Source: Psychrobacter sp. NG254
Lineage (GTDB): Bacteria > Pseudomonadota > Gammaproteobacteria > Pseudomonadales > Moraxellaceae
Assembly: GCF_015277735.1 (NCBI RefSeq)
Contig: NZ_JADHDA010000007.1
Coordinates: 62,001 to 126,000 of the forward strand
Direction of reading: 5' to 3'
DNA length: 64,000 nucleotides
The notes under the pieces were generated by a model, which did no database searches, was not told where the DNA came from, and was given only the letters and a program-made list of their open reading frames with translations. Positions 34,962-46,829 of this stretch are shown piece after piece. Position numbers and translations under genes: made by a program. Numbering within the stretch: position 1 is the first letter of the stretch; every line of letters begins with the position of its first letter.

Positions 34962-35418
34962 GATTTCTCCAGTTAAGGACAGTTTTTGTTAGAGTAATTA
35001 ATTGCGAAAACGAAAATACATGAGCCTTAAAACAAAATTGGCTACAGAGTTAGCTTATTATAAAGCATCTGACCCAAGTTTACAGAACATGACGCTTGAT
35101 TGATGCACAATATCAACCAATACATATTAGTGGTGCAAAGTATCAGTCAATAAGCAGAAATGCACACAGATTTGCAAAACTGACCCTATAATTCATGATT
35201 GATTTTCAATTGCGCCCCAATTAGGTTCTAAAATACGTTACAGTATGCACTTGCTACCAAGCAAAACCATTATCTGCTTGTAGAGCCTTGTTAGTTATAG
35301 AATTAAGTGATGTTCCATTGAGTTGAATGATAGTCCCTACTATTTCAAACTTTGTAACAACTTTTATCGTCTCAGACAAAAATCCTTACTTACTGATGCA
35401 AATACCTATGTTTTTTTT

Positions 35419-35449
35419 GAGCTAAATCGGTATAATTTAGCTCAGTTTT
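35419..35449 (+). other. Hairpin with embedded TATAAT upstream of mreB
   Basis: GAGCTAAAT (35419-35427) pairs with ATTTAGCTC (35435-35443) and AG plus six T follow, like a terminator. TATAAT (35431-35436) lies in its loop and right arm and could instead be a -10 box for mreB. The rest of the 637-base gap before mreB shows no convincing gene. Confidence 0.45.
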
Positions 35450-35532
35450 TTCATTTCATCATTATTGCTTAGGTTTGACTGGTTGCGATGCGTTATTTTC
35501 GTGATCGTTGATGTCTAACGACGACCTGCTAA

Positions 35533-36627
<1,095 letters not shown>

Positions 36628-36732
36628 TCAGTTTCGCTTAAATGGTGTTTGCTTATCACGACTTTGTTATTGCTGTAGAATTTGCAGTATTGATCTGTCG
36701 CTCGCAATGTCATGCGCTTATAAAGATATAAA

Positions 36733-36763
36733 ATTAAAGGTAGCCGATTGTGCTGCCTTTAAT
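36733..36763. repeat. Hairpin between mreB and mreC
   Basis: ATTAAAGGTAG (36733-36743) pairs with CTGCCTTTAAT (36753-36763) with one G-T pair. There is no T run; it may adjust the ratio of MreB to MreC. Confidence 0.55.
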
Positions 36764-36859
36764 TGCATTAATCCATGCTAGAACCCAATGTCCTCGATAA
36801 ACACTCATGCTATAAATAAGTGCTATTGCTCATTTTAGATCTTTTAAATTAGACACCTT

Positions 36860-37714
36860 ATGACTCCAAGTATTTTTGCGCGCCAAGCATTATCACTTCG
36901 TAAGACTGCCATCGTCTTGATAGCAGCCTTAATACTGATGTGGTTTGATAGCAAAAATTCGGAGTGGTTCAATCCTATACGTAGCACCAGTCATGCCGCT
37001 ATGCAGCCCATCTATGAGTTGTCTCTATTACCGAGCTATGCCAAGCACTGGGCGAGTGGTAGCCTGCAGTCAAAAGAAGCACTGCGCCGCGAAAACATGC
37101 AATTGAAGTCGCAGCTGATTCATGCCCATGCCAAACTGCAACAGCAAGACTATATCTTGGCACAAAACGCCCGCCTGCAAGGTATCTTATCGACCACCAA
37201 GCCTGAGCAGTTTGATCTTAATTTGGCTCAAGTCATTGGTACAGACACCAATTTGCTCCGCCAGATTGTGGTGCTAAACAAAGGTGCGCAAGACGGTGTG
37301 CAAGTTGGACAGACTGTGATTGATGAAAATGGCGTTTTGGGTCAGATCATCAATGTCTACCCTAATACCAGCCGTTTGCTACTGATTACGGATGAGCAGC
37401 AGTCGGTTGCGGTCACAGTCAAACGCACAGGTCAGCGAGCTATTGTGACAGGAGAAGGTATTCCAACATCCTTGAGTTTGAACTATGTTTTTAAGACCTC
37501 CGATGTACGTGTGGGTGATGAGCTAGTATCCTCAGGGTTAGGTGGCCGTATTCCAGCAGGTTACCGCGTCGGTCGCATCGCCCATGTCAGAGACGGGCAA
37601 GCTGACAATTTCAGAAGCATTGAGGTCACGCCAGCGGCAAACTTCGTTGACAATGCTTATGTGTTGATACTTCAAGACAAGCTTTTAGAGCAAGACAACA
37701 CATCTGTGCCTTAA
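36860..37714 (+). CDS. mreC: Rod-shape-determining protein MreC
   Basis: The 284-residue bitopic protein has a short cytoplasmic tail, a membrane span (about 14-30), a coiled coil (about 70-100) and a periplasmic beta domain with VVLNKGAQDGVQVGQ and DELVSSGLGGRIPAGYRVGRI. It links MreB to the periplasmic wall-synthesis enzymes. Confidence 0.95.
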   Translation: MTPSIFARQALSLRKTAIVLIAALILMWFDSKNSEWFNPIRSTSHAAMQPIYELSLLPSYAKHWASGSLQSKEALRRENMQLKSQLIHAHAKLQQQDYILAQNARLQGILSTTKPEQFDLNLAQVIGTDTNLLRQIVVLNKGAQDGVQVGQTVIDENGVLGQIINVYPNTSRLLLITDEQQSVAVTVKRTGQRAIVTGEGIPTSLSLNYVFKTSDVRVGDELVSSGLGGRIPAGYRVGRIAHVRDGQADNFRSIEVTPAANFVDNAYVLILQDKLLEQDNTSVP

Positions 37715-37831
37715 TCTCATTGCATAACGCCTCGCTGGTCAATGCCGAGTCATCTGCTCACCAAATCGTAATACCTGTAAATCCCTAACCAATCAAATCA
37801 TCAGTCACCACACTCGCTAAGGTAAGTACTC

Positions 37832-38317
37832 ATGTCGTATCCTGATTCTGAGAATGCAACAGGACTATTGATTGTCGTGATTGCCTTGAGCTTTATTATT
37901 GCGTCATCACTCAGTGTCTATCCACTCAGCCCAAGTATGGCTGTGCTGCGCCCTATGGTCATGATTATGGTGCTGATTTTTTGGTTACTGTTTCAACCAC
38001 GCTATGTCGGTATTTTTACCGCATTTACCATTGGGCTTATCGCTGATTTGTTGATGGACACTCACCTAGGGCAGCAAGCCTTTGCCGCTGTTGTGGTTGC
38101 ACTGGTTGTCAAAATCACGAGTGTCTATGTCAGGCAGCTCAGTACGGGCAGTGCTTGGTTTATCGCCAGTCTAGGATTGGTCGTTTTTCAGCTAACGCTG
38201 TGGATGCTACAGATGTTTGTACAAAATATCTTTGTGACAAAGTCTGCGTTTTCATTGATCATCAGTATCATCAGCTGGCCACTTATATTGCTGTTCTTAC
38301 GCAAGTTTTCGCGTTAA
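37832..38317 (+). CDS. mreD: Rod-shape-determining membrane protein MreD
   Basis: The 161-residue protein has five to six hydrophobic spans and the MreD signature AFTIGLIADLLMDTHLGQQAFA. AAGG lies before the ATG. It completes the mreBCD cluster. Confidence 0.92.
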   Translation: MSYPDSENATGLLIVVIALSFIIASSLSVYPLSPSMAVLRPMVMIMVLIFWLLFQPRYVGIFTAFTIGLIADLLMDTHLGQQAFAAVVVALVVKITSVYVRQLSTGSAWFIASLGLVVFQLTLWMLQMFVQNIFVTKSAFSLIISIISWPLILLFLRKFSR

Positions 38318-38388
38318 TCACTCAGCTGTCATTAGCATCATAAATAGCAAGTATCTATACCCCGTATTTATTTATTGAGAGAGTCATC

Positions 38389-39093
38389 ATGAAGGTCATC
38401 CTAGCATCTGGTTCGCCACGTCGCCGAGAACTGCTAGCAAGAACAAAGTTAGATTTTACTATCTTGAGCGTCGATGTTGATGAGACATGGCACAATGATG
38501 AATCACCAGCAGACTATATCGAGCGTATGGTCGCTACAAAAGCCAATGCCGCTATACAGCAGTTAAATCAGACTACAAACATCAATCAAGATGGCGCGAC
38601 ATCTTGCATGATTTTGACTTCTGATACGATTGGTGTATTGGCAGATGGTAAGACGGTATTGGTCAAACCAACTAATCGTGAGCATGCCTATACGATGTGG
38701 CAGCAGATGTCCGATACCGAACACGAAGTGTGGACAGCCGTACAGGCGACTCTATTAGCGTTAAAGCCTAGAGCATTAGACAGCACATCAGAGGGTACAT
38801 TAGACAACGCCTCAGAATACGGTCCTGTTTTTCAAATAACTGACCAGCAGCATATTCTTGAGCGCACTTCAGTGACTTTTATTGCCTTGACGCAAGCGAT
38901 GATGAGCGACTACTGGGACAGTGGAGAGCCAGCTGATAAAGCGGGTGGGTATGGTATCCAAGGGCTAGGCGCTGCTTGGGTTAGCCGTATCAATGGTAGC
39001 TATACCAATGTGGTTGGATTACCGCTGGCGCAGACACTGGCGCTTATCAAAGACATGACCCCAGATAGTGAAAAGTCAGTAAACTCCTTATAG
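38389..39093 (+). CDS. maf: Maf-like nucleotide pyrophosphatase
   Basis: The 234-residue Maf-family protein hydrolyses nucleoside triphosphates (dTTP/UTP type in the YhdE group). ILASGSPRRRELL is the N-terminal loop, SDTIG with following KP supplies the catalytic region, and DKAGGYGIQG the C-terminal motif. About 35 extra residues are inserted in the middle (around 127-155). It precedes rng, as in E. coli mreBCD-yhdE-rng. Confidence 0.93.
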   Translation: MKVILASGSPRRRELLARTKLDFTILSVDVDETWHNDESPADYIERMVATKANAAIQQLNQTTNINQDGATSCMILTSDTIGVLADGKTVLVKPTNREHAYTMWQQMSDTEHEVWTAVQATLLALKPRALDSTSEGTLDNASEYGPVFQITDQQHILERTSVTFIALTQAMMSDYWDSGEPADKAGGYGIQGLGAAWVSRINGSYTNVVGLPLAQTLALIKDMTPDSEKSVNSL

Positions 39094-39210
39094 TGAGATA
39101 TGCACATAATGACACGGTAGGCTGATGGGCAAGAGCCAAGCGCATTTGTTACACTGTCACTCTAATAGACGATGAACGTCTAATAAAAAGCTAAGAGATA
39201 AGAGAAAACT

Positions 39211-40815
39211 ATGTCCGAAGAGCTGCTGATTAATATTAGTCCAATGGAATCCCGCGTTGCTGTTTTAGACAACGGTATTTTGGGCGAGATCTATATTGAG
39301 CGACATCACAAGCTGGGTTTGGTCGGCAATATTTATTTGGGCACAGTCGTTCGTGTCCTTCCAGGTATGCAAGCCGCTTTTGTTGATATCGGTCAGTCAC
39401 GGACAGCGTTTTTGCACGTCAATGATATGCAGAGACTACCTCGTCTAGTGGCAGAAAATAAAAACAAAGCTGCCAAAGGTACCAATAAAGACATTGATAG
39501 TGGCGACGCTATCCTAGCGACAGCTGATGAGAGCTTGGCAATGACGCCGCCAGTCGTCAGCACGCAAAGCTCTGAGATCATCCCTGTGTCCAAGACCCTG
39601 ATTCAGCACCGTTTGCATGAGAGTCAGCGTATCTTGGTACAAGTGACCAAAGATCAGTTAGGCAGTAAAGGCGCGCGTCTAACGACCAATATCTCGCTAC
39701 CATCACGCTATCTGGTGTATTTGCCATCGAGCGAACATATCGGTATCTCACAACGTATCGATGGCGAAGAAGAGCGTACCCGCTTAAAAACAGAGCTTAG
39801 CAGCTTGATGCAGACCGTCAATCTAAAAGGCGGGCTGATCGCTCGTACCGCCGCTGAGCGTGTCCCTGTCGATAAGCTCGAAGAAGACATCTATTACCTA
39901 CTGCAGCTGTGGCGTACCATCTGTGCCCGTCGCCAAGAGATCAATCATCACCAAAGCTCAGAGCTTATCTATCAAGAGCTGGCTCTACCGCTGCGCTCTA
40001 TTCGTGACTTGGTTCATGCCGATACCGAAAAGGTGATCGTTGATAATGTGCAAATCTATGAGCAAGTCAGATCCTTTGCCAAAGAATTCGTGCCTTTTGT
40101 CTATGATCGCATCGTGCACTACACTGCAGAGCAGTCTCTCTTTGATGTGCACCGTGTTGAAGATGACTTACGTGATGCGTTAAAGCGCCGCGTCGATCTA
40201 AAGTCGGGTGGTTATCTGATCATTGATCAGACTGAAGCAATGACCACAATTGATGTTAATACTGGCTCTTTTGTAGGCGGTCGATCGCTAGAAGACACCG
40301 TCTACAAAACCAATCTAGAAGCCACACATGCCATTGCCCGTCAGCTACGTCTACGTAATCTGGGCGGAATTATCATCCTAGACTTTATCGATATGCTAGA
40401 GCAGCAGCACAAAGACGATGTGCTAGAGAGTCTACAGTCGCAGCTCACCCAAGACTATGCGAAAACCAAGATCACGCAGGTTAGTGAGCTTGGCTTGGTA
40501 GAGATGACCCGTAAGCGTACCCGAGAGTCGTTAGGGCAGCAGCTCTGTGAGCCTTGTTCAACCTGTCAAGGACGCGGCTTTGTTAAAACGGCCGAAACCG
40601 TCTGCTTTGAGATATTTCGTGAGATCATGCGCTGCGCTCGTACGTATAACTCTCCCAAAAAGTTCACTGTCGTGGCACATGCCGCTGTCATTGATTTACT
40701 GCTAACCTCAGAATCTGATACCGTCGCAGATTTAGAGTACTTGCTTGGGAGAGTCATCACCTTTGACGTAGAAAACCTTTATACGCAAGAGCAGTATGAT
40801 ATTGTGCTAGATTGA
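39211..40815 (+). CDS. rng: Ribonuclease G
   Basis: The 534-residue endonuclease of the RNase E/G family matures the 5' end of 16S rRNA. The S1 domain (about 37-130) has an insertion of some 40 residues rich in Asn/Ala/Thr. The DNase-I-like catalytic part shows TTIDVNTG and IIILDFIDM with the two metal-binding aspartates, and CEPCSTC is the zinc link between protomers. The size is that of RNase G, without the RNase E scaffold tail. Confidence 0.96.
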   Translation: MSEELLINISPMESRVAVLDNGILGEIYIERHHKLGLVGNIYLGTVVRVLPGMQAAFVDIGQSRTAFLHVNDMQRLPRLVAENKNKAAKGTNKDIDSGDAILATADESLAMTPPVVSTQSSEIIPVSKTLIQHRLHESQRILVQVTKDQLGSKGARLTTNISLPSRYLVYLPSSEHIGISQRIDGEEERTRLKTELSSLMQTVNLKGGLIARTAAERVPVDKLEEDIYYLLQLWRTICARRQEINHHQSSELIYQELALPLRSIRDLVHADTEKVIVDNVQIYEQVRSFAKEFVPFVYDRIVHYTAEQSLFDVHRVEDDLRDALKRRVDLKSGGYLIIDQTEAMTTIDVNTGSFVGGRSLEDTVYKTNLEATHAIARQLRLRNLGGIIILDFIDMLEQQHKDDVLESLQSQLTQDYAKTKITQVSELGLVEMTRKRTRESLGQQLCEPCSTCQGRGFVKTAETVCFEIFREIMRCARTYNSPKKFTVVAHAAVIDLLLTSESDTVADLEYLLGRVITFDVENLYTQEQYDIVLD

Positions 40816-40910
40816 TTTCATTAAATAGAATCAGTCGGTTTTCATAAGGTTGGCTTATCTAAGAAGTTACCTTAATTACTTGATATCTTTAGCCGTTCTA
40901 GATATTGCCC

Positions 40911-40938
40911 TTGCAATCGGTAGAATACTATGTATAAT
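40911..40938 (+). promoter_or_regulatory. S10 operon promoter
   Basis: TTGCAA (40911-40916) and TATAAT (40933-40938) are 16 bases apart, giving a leader of about 275 bases before rpsJ. The leader contains hairpins at 40960-40985 (GCGC+AGCT) and 40993-41012 (GCCAGA/TCTGGC). In E. coli the S10 leader is the target of L4 feedback; whether these hairpins do this here is inference. Confidence 0.75.
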
Positions 40939-41222
40939 ATACACCACTGAATTATATATGCGCAGCTGACTAAAAAAGCTAGCGCTATGACAGCCAGAGC
41001 ATCGTTTCTGGCACTATTTCATTATGCCTTTGCTGCTTTCCAATTATAGGAGGGTCGGCGGGGCTTTAAACTATTTTGCTTTTGGCACGCTACAAGTTCG
41101 GATAAAGAACTCATTCTGGTTAAGAACAGAAGGCCGCTTTAAGTGAATATTTAACCAAACTGCTTTTGATCATGATCTTGCAACGCAAGAATGACGAAAG
41201 CACATATTAGGAGCTTGCTGGC

Positions 41223-41534
41223 ATGGCTAACCAGAGAATCCGTATCCGTCTTAAGTCTTTTGATCATCGTCTGATTGATCAATCTGCACAAGAGATCGTT
41301 GATACTGCAAAGCGCACCGGTGCGCAAGTTTGTGGTCCTGTACCGTTGCCGACTCGCATTGAGCGCTTCAACGTTCTAACTTCACCACACGTAAACAAAG
41401 ACGCTCGTGATCAGTACGAAATTCGTACTCATAAGCGTATGGTTGACATCGTTCAACCTACCGACAAAACTGTGGATGCGCTAATGAAGCTTGACTTGGC
41501 GGCGGGTGTTGACGTTCAAATTGCTTTGGGTTAA
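41223..41534 (+). CDS. rpsJ: 30S ribosomal protein S10
   Basis: The 103-residue protein starts [21 protein letters not shown] and ends with the conserved [18 protein letters not shown]. It binds the 3' domain of 16S rRNA in the 30S head and also acts as NusE in antitermination. AGGAG lies before the ATG. First gene of the S10 operon. Confidence 0.99.
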   Translation: MANQRIRIRLKSFDHRLIDQSAQEIVDTAKRTGAQVCGPVPLPTRIERFNVLTSPHVNKDARDQYEIRTHKRMVDIVQPTDKTVDALMKLDLAAGVDVQIALG

Positions 41535-41582
41535 TGCACATAAACACCCAACCCATTAATATAAGATATAAAGAGGTCTAAA

Positions 41583-42221
41583 ATGGCGATCGGTTTAGTC
41601 GGTAAAAAATGCGGCATGACCCGTGTCTTCACTGAAACAGGTGCTTCTATCCCTGTAACAGTGGTTGAGATCAGTGCTAACCGCATTACTCAAGTAAAAA
41701 ATACTGATGTAGATGGCTATCAAGCCATCCAAGTTACCACAGGTACCCGTCGTGACAGCCGCGTAACAGCAGCTCAAAAAGGTCACTTCGCTAAAGCCGG
41801 CGTTGCCGCTGGTCGTGGTGTTTGGGAATTTCGTGCCAACGAAAGCGATCTTGAAGGTCGTGAGATTGGTGGCGAGATTCTAGCTGACTTGTTCGAACAA
41901 GGTCAGATGGTTGATGTGACAGGAAACAGTAAAGGTAAAGGTTTCCAAGGTCCTGTAAAGCGTCACAACTTTAGTATGCAAGATGCTACTCATGGTAACT
42001 CAGTGTCTCATCGTGCACATGGTTCAACTGGTCAAAACCAGTCACCAGGTAAAGTATTCAAAGGCAAAAAGATGGCGGGTCAGATGGGTAACAAACGTGT
42101 TACTGTTCAAGGCCTAGAAGTGATTTCGGTTGATGCCGAAAAAGGGTTACTTGTCATCAAGGGTGCTATCCCAGGTGCCACCGGTGGCGATGTTATCGTA
42201 CGTCCGTCAGTCAAAGCCTAA
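41583..42221 (+). CDS. rplC: 50S ribosomal protein L3
   Basis: The 212-residue early assembly protein contacts the peptidyl transferase centre. [20 protein letters not shown] holds the glutamine methylated by PrmB in E. coli. GAGG precedes the ATG; it follows rpsJ by 48 bases. Confidence 0.99.
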   Translation: MAIGLVGKKCGMTRVFTETGASIPVTVVEISANRITQVKNTDVDGYQAIQVTTGTRRDSRVTAAQKGHFAKAGVAAGRGVWEFRANESDLEGREIGGEILADLFEQGQMVDVTGNSKGKGFQGPVKRHNFSMQDATHGNSVSHRAHGSTGQNQSPGKVFKGKKMAGQMGNKRVTVQGLEVISVDAEKGLLVIKGAIPGATGGDVIVRPSVKA

Positions 42222-42235
42222 GCAAGGGGATTAAC

Positions 42236-42838
42236 GTGGATTTAAAAACAGTTACAGGTGCTGCGGTTGAGCTTTCTGATACGGCATTTGGTCGTGAATT
42301 CAACGAAGCACTAGTGCATCAAGTCGTCACCGCTTATTTAGCTGGTGCTCGCCAAGGTACACGCGCACAAAAAACCCGTGCCGAAGTTTCTGGCGGTGGT
42401 ATTAAGCCATGGCGCCAAAAAGGTACTGGTCGCGCTCGTGCGGGCTCTATTCGTAGCCCAATCTGGCGTGGGGGCGGTCGTGCATTCGCGGCTAAACCAC
42501 AAGATTGGACACAGAAAGTTAACCGTAAGATGTATCGCGGTGCAATGCAGTGCATCCTAGCCGAATTGATTCGCCAAGAGCGTCTGATTTTGGTTGAAGA
42601 GCTAAGCGTTTCTGGTCCTAAGACCAAAGAGCTGATCGCAAAGTTAAATGAGCTTGGTGCACCTCGTGCCTTGATCGTCACTAAAGAAGTTGACGAAAAC
42701 TTATACTTAGCTGCTCGCAACATCCCACATGTCAATGTACTTGGTACAAGTGAAGTGGATCCAGTGAGCTTGATTGCTTTTGATAAAGTAATCATGTCAG
42801 TTGAAGCTGCGAAACAATTTGAGGAAGCACTAGCATGA
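42236..42838 (+). CDS. rplD: 50S ribosomal protein L4
   Basis: The 200-residue protein has the long tunnel loop ([24 protein letters not shown] region) that lines the exit tunnel. It starts at GTG with AAGGGG nine bases upstream. In E. coli it represses its own operon. It overlaps rplW by four bases. Confidence 0.99.
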   Translation: MDLKTVTGAAVELSDTAFGREFNEALVHQVVTAYLAGARQGTRAQKTRAEVSGGGIKPWRQKGTGRARAGSIRSPIWRGGGRAFAAKPQDWTQKVNRKMYRGAMQCILAELIRQERLILVEELSVSGPKTKELIAKLNELGAPRALIVTKEVDENLYLAARNIPHVNVLGTSEVDPVSLIAFDKVIMSVEAAKQFEEALA

Positions 42839-43185
42839 ATAACGCAAGACTTTATCAGATCCTAAGAGGACCTGTATTCTCAGAGAAATCTCAAATGCTT
42901 GGCGACTCACTTGGTGTGCAGGTATTTAAAATTGACTCTAAGGCTACTAAGCTTGAAGTTAAAAAAGCAGTTGAGATGATGTTTGAAGGTGTTGAAGTTT
43001 TAAAAGTAAACACTTTGAATGTTAAAGGTAAGACAAAGCGTTTTGGTAAAAGTATCGGCCGTCGTAACGACTACAAAAAAGCCTATGTTACCTTAAAAGC
43101 TGGTCAAGATGTACAAATGGCTGATGCTGGTGAAGAGGTCGCTAATACGACTGCTTCTACTAGTGAAACAGCGAATAACGAATAA
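42835..43185 (+). CDS. rplW: 50S ribosomal protein L23
   Basis: The 116-residue protein at the tunnel exit serves as docking site for trigger factor and SRP. The core to about residue 95 is typical; a polar Ala/Glu/Thr-rich tail of about 18 residues follows, longer than in E. coli. Start overlaps rplD (ATGA). Confidence 0.98.
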   Translation: MNNARLYQILRGPVFSEKSQMLGDSLGVQVFKIDSKATKLEVKKAVEMMFEGVEVLKVNTLNVKGKTKRFGKSIGRRNDYKKAYVTLKAGQDVQMADAGEEVANTTASTSETANNE

Positions 43186-43196
43186 GGATTACACTC

Positions 43197-44024
43197 ATGC
43201 CTATCGTAAGAGCAAAGCCAACATCACCAGGCCGTCGTTTTGTTGAAAAAGTAGTGCATCCACACCTTTACAAAGGTCGTCCGTTTGCAGCACTTCTAGA
43301 ATCAAAAAGTAAGACCGGTGGTCGTAACAATAATGGCCGTATCACTACTCGTCACATTGGCGGTGGTCATAAGCAGCATTATCGTATTATCGATTTCAAA
43401 CGTACTAAAGACAATATCCCAGCAACGGTAGAGCGTATTGAATACGATCCTAACCGTACTGCACATATTGCATTACTTAAGTACGCTGATGGCGAACGTC
43501 GTTACATCATCGCTGCTAAAAAACAAGCAGTTGGCGATACAGTAATGTCAGGCGAAGCATCTCCAATTCGTCCAGGTAACTGTTTACCACTAAAAAATAT
43601 CCCATTGGGTACTGTGATTCACAATATCGAACTTAAAATCGGTAAAGGTGCACAGATGGCTCGCGCAGCGGGTGCTAGTGTTCAGTTATTAGGTCGTGAT
43701 GGTATTTATGCTATTCTACGTTTACGTTCTGGCGAAACTCGCCGTGTACACGTGAATTGCCGTGCTGTTATTGGTGAAGTTTCTAACACTGAAAATAACT
43801 TGAAATCACTTGGTAAAGCCGGTGCTTCACGTTGGCGTGGTGTTCGTCCTTCAGTTCGTGGTGTCGCTATGAACCCGGTTGATCACCCACATGGTGGTGG
43901 TGAAGGTCGTAACAAAGGTCGCCATCCAACTAGCCCTTGGGGTCAGAAGTCTAAAGGACTTAAAACGCGTAGCAATAAGCGTACTGACAACATGATCATC
44001 CGCCGCCGCGCCAAGAAGAAATAA
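43197..44024 (+). CDS. rplB: 50S ribosomal protein L2
   Basis: The 275-residue protein is required for peptidyl transferase activity and subunit joining. [20 protein letters not shown] near residues 225-245 is the conserved functional segment including the key histidine. Confidence 0.99.
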   Translation: MPIVRAKPTSPGRRFVEKVVHPHLYKGRPFAALLESKSKTGGRNNNGRITTRHIGGGHKQHYRIIDFKRTKDNIPATVERIEYDPNRTAHIALLKYADGERRYIIAAKKQAVGDTVMSGEASPIRPGNCLPLKNIPLGTVIHNIELKIGKGAQMARAAGASVQLLGRDGIYAILRLRSGETRRVHVNCRAVIGEVSNTENNLKSLGKAGASRWRGVRPSVRGVAMNPVDHPHGGGEGRNKGRHPTSPWGQKSKGLKTRSNKRTDNMIIRRRAKKK

Positions 44025-44036
44025 AGGAAGAATTTC

Positions 44037-44312
44037 ATGCCTCGTTCATTGAAAAAAGGTCCATTCATAGACGCGCATTTGTTTGCTAAAGTTGAGAATG
44101 CATTAGAAACCAACTCACGCAAGCCAATTAAAACTTGGTCGCGCCGCTCGATGATCCTGCCACAAATGGTTGGCCTAACTTTATCTGTTCACAACGGCCG
44201 TACTCATGTACCGGTTATCGTGAGCGAACAGATGGTTGGTCATAAACTAGGTGAATTTGCCCCGACTCGTACGTATCGTGGTCACGGCATTGACAAAAAA
44301 GCTAAGAGATAA
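44037..44312 (+). CDS. rpsS: 30S ribosomal protein S19
   Basis: The 91-residue head protein begins [12 protein letters not shown] and contains the conserved HNGRTHVPV and [16 protein letters not shown] precedes the ATG. Confidence 0.99.
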
Positions 44313-44322
44313 GGTGCTTACC

Positions 44323-44652
44323 ATGGAAGTAACTGCAAAATTACGCGGTGCCGCCATATCGGCACAAAAAGTTAGACTCGTTGCTGATGAAGTTCGTGGC
44401 AAATCTATTGAGCGTGCTTTGGATATCCTAACGTATAGCAATAAGAAAGGCGCTGTGTTTGTTAAGAAATGTCTTAACTCAGCCATCGCCAATGCCGAAA
44501 ACAACAACGGTTTAGATATCGATACGCTTAAAGTATCAACTATCTACGTTGATGAAGGCATTACGCTAAAACGTATCCTACCACGTGCCAAAGGCCGCGC
44601 TGATCGTATCAGTAAGCGTACTTGTCACATCACTATAAAGGTAGGAGAATAA
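44323..44652 (+). CDS. rplV: 50S ribosomal protein L22
   Basis: The 109-residue protein lines the exit tunnel with its beta hairpin ([15 protein letters not shown]). The ATG at 44323 ([10 protein letters not shown]) with AAGG upstream is used; an upstream in-frame start would overlap rpsS. Confidence 0.98.
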
Positions 44653-44655
44653 GTT

Positions 44656-45384
44656 ATGGGTCAAAAAGTACATCCAATCGGAATTCGTCTTGGTGTTGTA
44701 AAAAAGCATAACGCAAACTGGTATGCTAGCCCTAAACAATACTCAGAATACCTAATCAACGACATTCGTGTTCGTGAATATCTACGCAAAAAGCTAGACA
44801 ACGCTATGATCAGCAACATCATGATCGAGCGTCCTACTGGCGCTGCTAAGATTACCATCGCCACTGCGCGTCCTGGTATTGTTATCGGTAAAAAAGGCGA
44901 AGATATCGAAAGACTTCAAAAAGAATTGACCAAAATTATGGGCGTACCTGCTCAGGTCAACATTGAAGAAATCACGTCACCTGATCTTGATGCACGTTTG
45001 GTAGCAGACGGTATCAGCAGTCAGCTTGAGCGTCGTGTTATGTTCCGTCGTGCGATGAAGCGCGCGGTACAAAACAGCATGCGCTCTGGTGCTAAAGGTA
45101 TTAAAGTTGAGCTGTCTGGTCGTCTTGGCGGCGCTGAGATTGCTCGTACTGAATGGTACCGTGAAGGTCGTGTGCCACTGCATACACTCCGTGCTGATAT
45201 TGACTATGCGTCAATTCGTGCAGAGACAACTTACGGCACTATCGGTGTTAAAGTTTGGATTTTCCGCGGAGAGATCCTTGACGGTATGAACAGCGTTTAT
45301 AATCCGGTCAAAGAAGAGCAGGCTCGTGCGCCAAAACGCCGTGGTCGCGGAAACGGAAACCGTCGAAACTCAGACAGAGGTTAA
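44656..45384 (+). CDS. rpsC: 30S ribosomal protein S3
   Basis: The 242-residue protein has an N-terminal KH domain ([18 protein letters not shown]) and forms part of the mRNA entry helicase. The C-terminal tail is rich in Arg, Gly and Asn. Follows rplV by three bases. Confidence 0.99.
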   Translation: MGQKVHPIGIRLGVVKKHNANWYASPKQYSEYLINDIRVREYLRKKLDNAMISNIMIERPTGAAKITIATARPGIVIGKKGEDIERLQKELTKIMGVPAQVNIEEITSPDLDARLVADGISSQLERRVMFRRAMKRAVQNSMRSGAKGIKVELSGRLGGAEIARTEWYREGRVPLHTLRADIDYASIRAETTYGTIGVKVWIFRGEILDGMNSVYNPVKEEQARAPKRRGRGNGNRRNSDRG

Positions 45385-45387
45385 ACT

Positions 45388-45801
45388 ATGTTACAGCCAA
45401 AACGTACCAAGTTTCGTAAAATGCACAAAGGTCGTAACACTGGGCTAGCTCATCGTGGAAGCACCGTTGCATTCGGACAAATTGGTCTAAAATCATTGAC
45501 GCGCGGTCGTATGACAGCACGTCAAATCGAAGCAGCACGTCGTACCATCACTCGTAAAATTAAGCGTGGCGGTAAGATTTGGATTCGTGTATTCCCAGAC
45601 AAGCCTATTACCAACAAGCCTTTAGAAGTACGTATGGGTAAAGGTAAAGGTCCTGTAGAGTATTGGGTATGCGAAATCAAACCTGGTAAAGTGCTATATG
45701 AAATTGAAGGGGTACCAGAAGAGCTTGCACGTGAAGCTTTCACGCTTGCTGCAGCAAAACTGCCCTTTAAAACTACCATTGTTAAGCGGACGATAATGTA
45801 A
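45388..45801 (+). CDS. rplP: 50S ribosomal protein L16
   Basis: The 137-residue protein near the A site begins [17 protein letters not shown] and contains [24 protein letters not shown]. Its stop overlaps rpmC (TAATG). Confidence 0.99.
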   Translation: MLQPKRTKFRKMHKGRNTGLAHRGSTVAFGQIGLKSLTRGRMTARQIEAARRTITRKIKRGGKIWIRVFPDKPITNKPLEVRMGKGKGPVEYWVCEIKPGKVLYEIEGVPEELAREAFTLAAAKLPFKTTIVKRTIM

Positions 45802-45998
45802 TGAAGATCAGTGAATTACGTGATAAATCATTAGAAGAACTGACCCAGTTACTTGATGAAAAGCAACTTGATGCTTTCCGTATTCGTATGGCTAAAGCAA
45901 CTGGTCAGTTGGGTAATACCCATGAAGTACGTGACAATCGTCGCACGATTGCTCAGCTTCAGACTTTGATTAACGAGAAACAACGAGGCGACTCATGA
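45801..45998 (+). CDS. rpmC: 50S ribosomal protein L29
   Basis: The 65-residue two-helix protein at the tunnel exit carries the pattern [19 protein letters not shown] and [14 protein letters not shown]. It overlaps both neighbours. Confidence 0.98.
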   Translation: MKISELRDKSLEELTQLLDEKQLDAFRIRMAKATGQLGNTHEVRDNRRTIAQLQTLINEKQRGDS

Positions 45999-46270
45999 GC
46001 GATAACAATCAAACAGCTACCAATGCTAGCGTATTGACAGGTCGAGTTGTTAGCGACAAGATGGACAAGTCCATCACAGTTTTGATTGAGCGTCTGGTTC
46101 GTCATCCTTTGTATGGCAAGCAGCTTCGTCGTTCTACAAAAATCAAAGCACATGATGAGAATAATGTTTGCCAACAAGGCGATCTTGTCCGTATCAAAGA
46201 AACGCGTCCAATCTCAAAAACCAAGTCTTGGACTTTGGTTGATGTGGTTGAAAAAGTAGAAAAAATCTAA
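45995..46270 (+). CDS. rpsQ: 30S ribosomal protein S17
   Basis: The 91-residue OB-fold protein shows [20 protein letters not shown] and the conserved [17 protein letters not shown]. It ends the S10 operon; a new promoter follows. Confidence 0.99.
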   Translation: MSDNNQTATNASVLTGRVVSDKMDKSITVLIERLVRHPLYGKQLRRSTKIKAHDENNVCQQGDLVRIKETRPISKTKSWTLVDVVEKVEKI

Positions 46271-46275
46271 GTAAA

Positions 46276-46304
46276 TTGCATTAAAAGCCAGAAGCTGTTA
46301 AAAT
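46276..46304 (+). promoter_or_regulatory. spc operon promoter before rplN
   Basis: TTGCAT (46276-46281) and TAAAAT (46299-46304) are 17 bases apart, just after rpsQ. About 140 bases of leader precede rplN. E. coli has its spc promoter at the same place. Confidence 0.75.
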
Positions 46305-46452
46305 AGCCGCCTTTTTAAGGATGCTGATTGCGCCGAGCGTATATCACTCACATTAAGAGTAAGTCGCGGTTATTTATATTAAAATGCCGTCTACTCATAC
46401 TGTGCTAGCGGCAGCAACTGGTTTTTATTGCTCATACGTGTGGAGTAACGCT

Positions 46453-46821
46453 ATGATTCAGGTTGAGTCAATGCTGGAAGTTGCAGACAATAGCGGTGCA
46501 AGAAGAGTTCAGTGCATTAAAGTACTGGGTGGTTCTCATCGTCGTTATGCATCAGTTGGCGACATTATTAAAGTAACGGTTAAAGAAGCCATTCCGCGTG
46601 GTCGTGTTAAAAAAGGCGACGTGATGAATGCAGTAGTTGTACGTACCAAAAAAGGCGTTCGTCGTCCTGATGGTTCTGTGTTACGTTTTGATGACAATGC
46701 TGCGGTATTGTTGAACCAAAACAAAGCGCCGATTGCAACTCGTATTTTTGGACCGGTAACTCGTGAACTACGTGGTGATCAGTTTATGAAAATTGTATCA
46801 CTAGCACCAGAAGTATTGTGA
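46453..46821 (+). CDS. rplN: 50S ribosomal protein L14
   Basis: The 122-residue protein ([24 protein letters not shown]) forms an intersubunit bridge. The ATG at 46453 has GGAG seven bases upstream; a frame from 46384 adds unrelated residues and is rejected. Confidence 0.99.
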   Translation: MIQVESMLEVADNSGARRVQCIKVLGGSHRRYASVGDIIKVTVKEAIPRGRVKKGDVMNAVVVRTKKGVRRPDGSVLRFDDNAAVLLNQNKAPIATRIFGPVTRELRGDQFMKIVSLAPEVL

Positions 46822-46829
46822 GGTAATCC

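Noticed and set aside
46384..46452. Extended N-terminus of L14
   Set aside because: The family starts MIQ; the extension lies in the leader after the spc promoter and has no ribosome-binding site.
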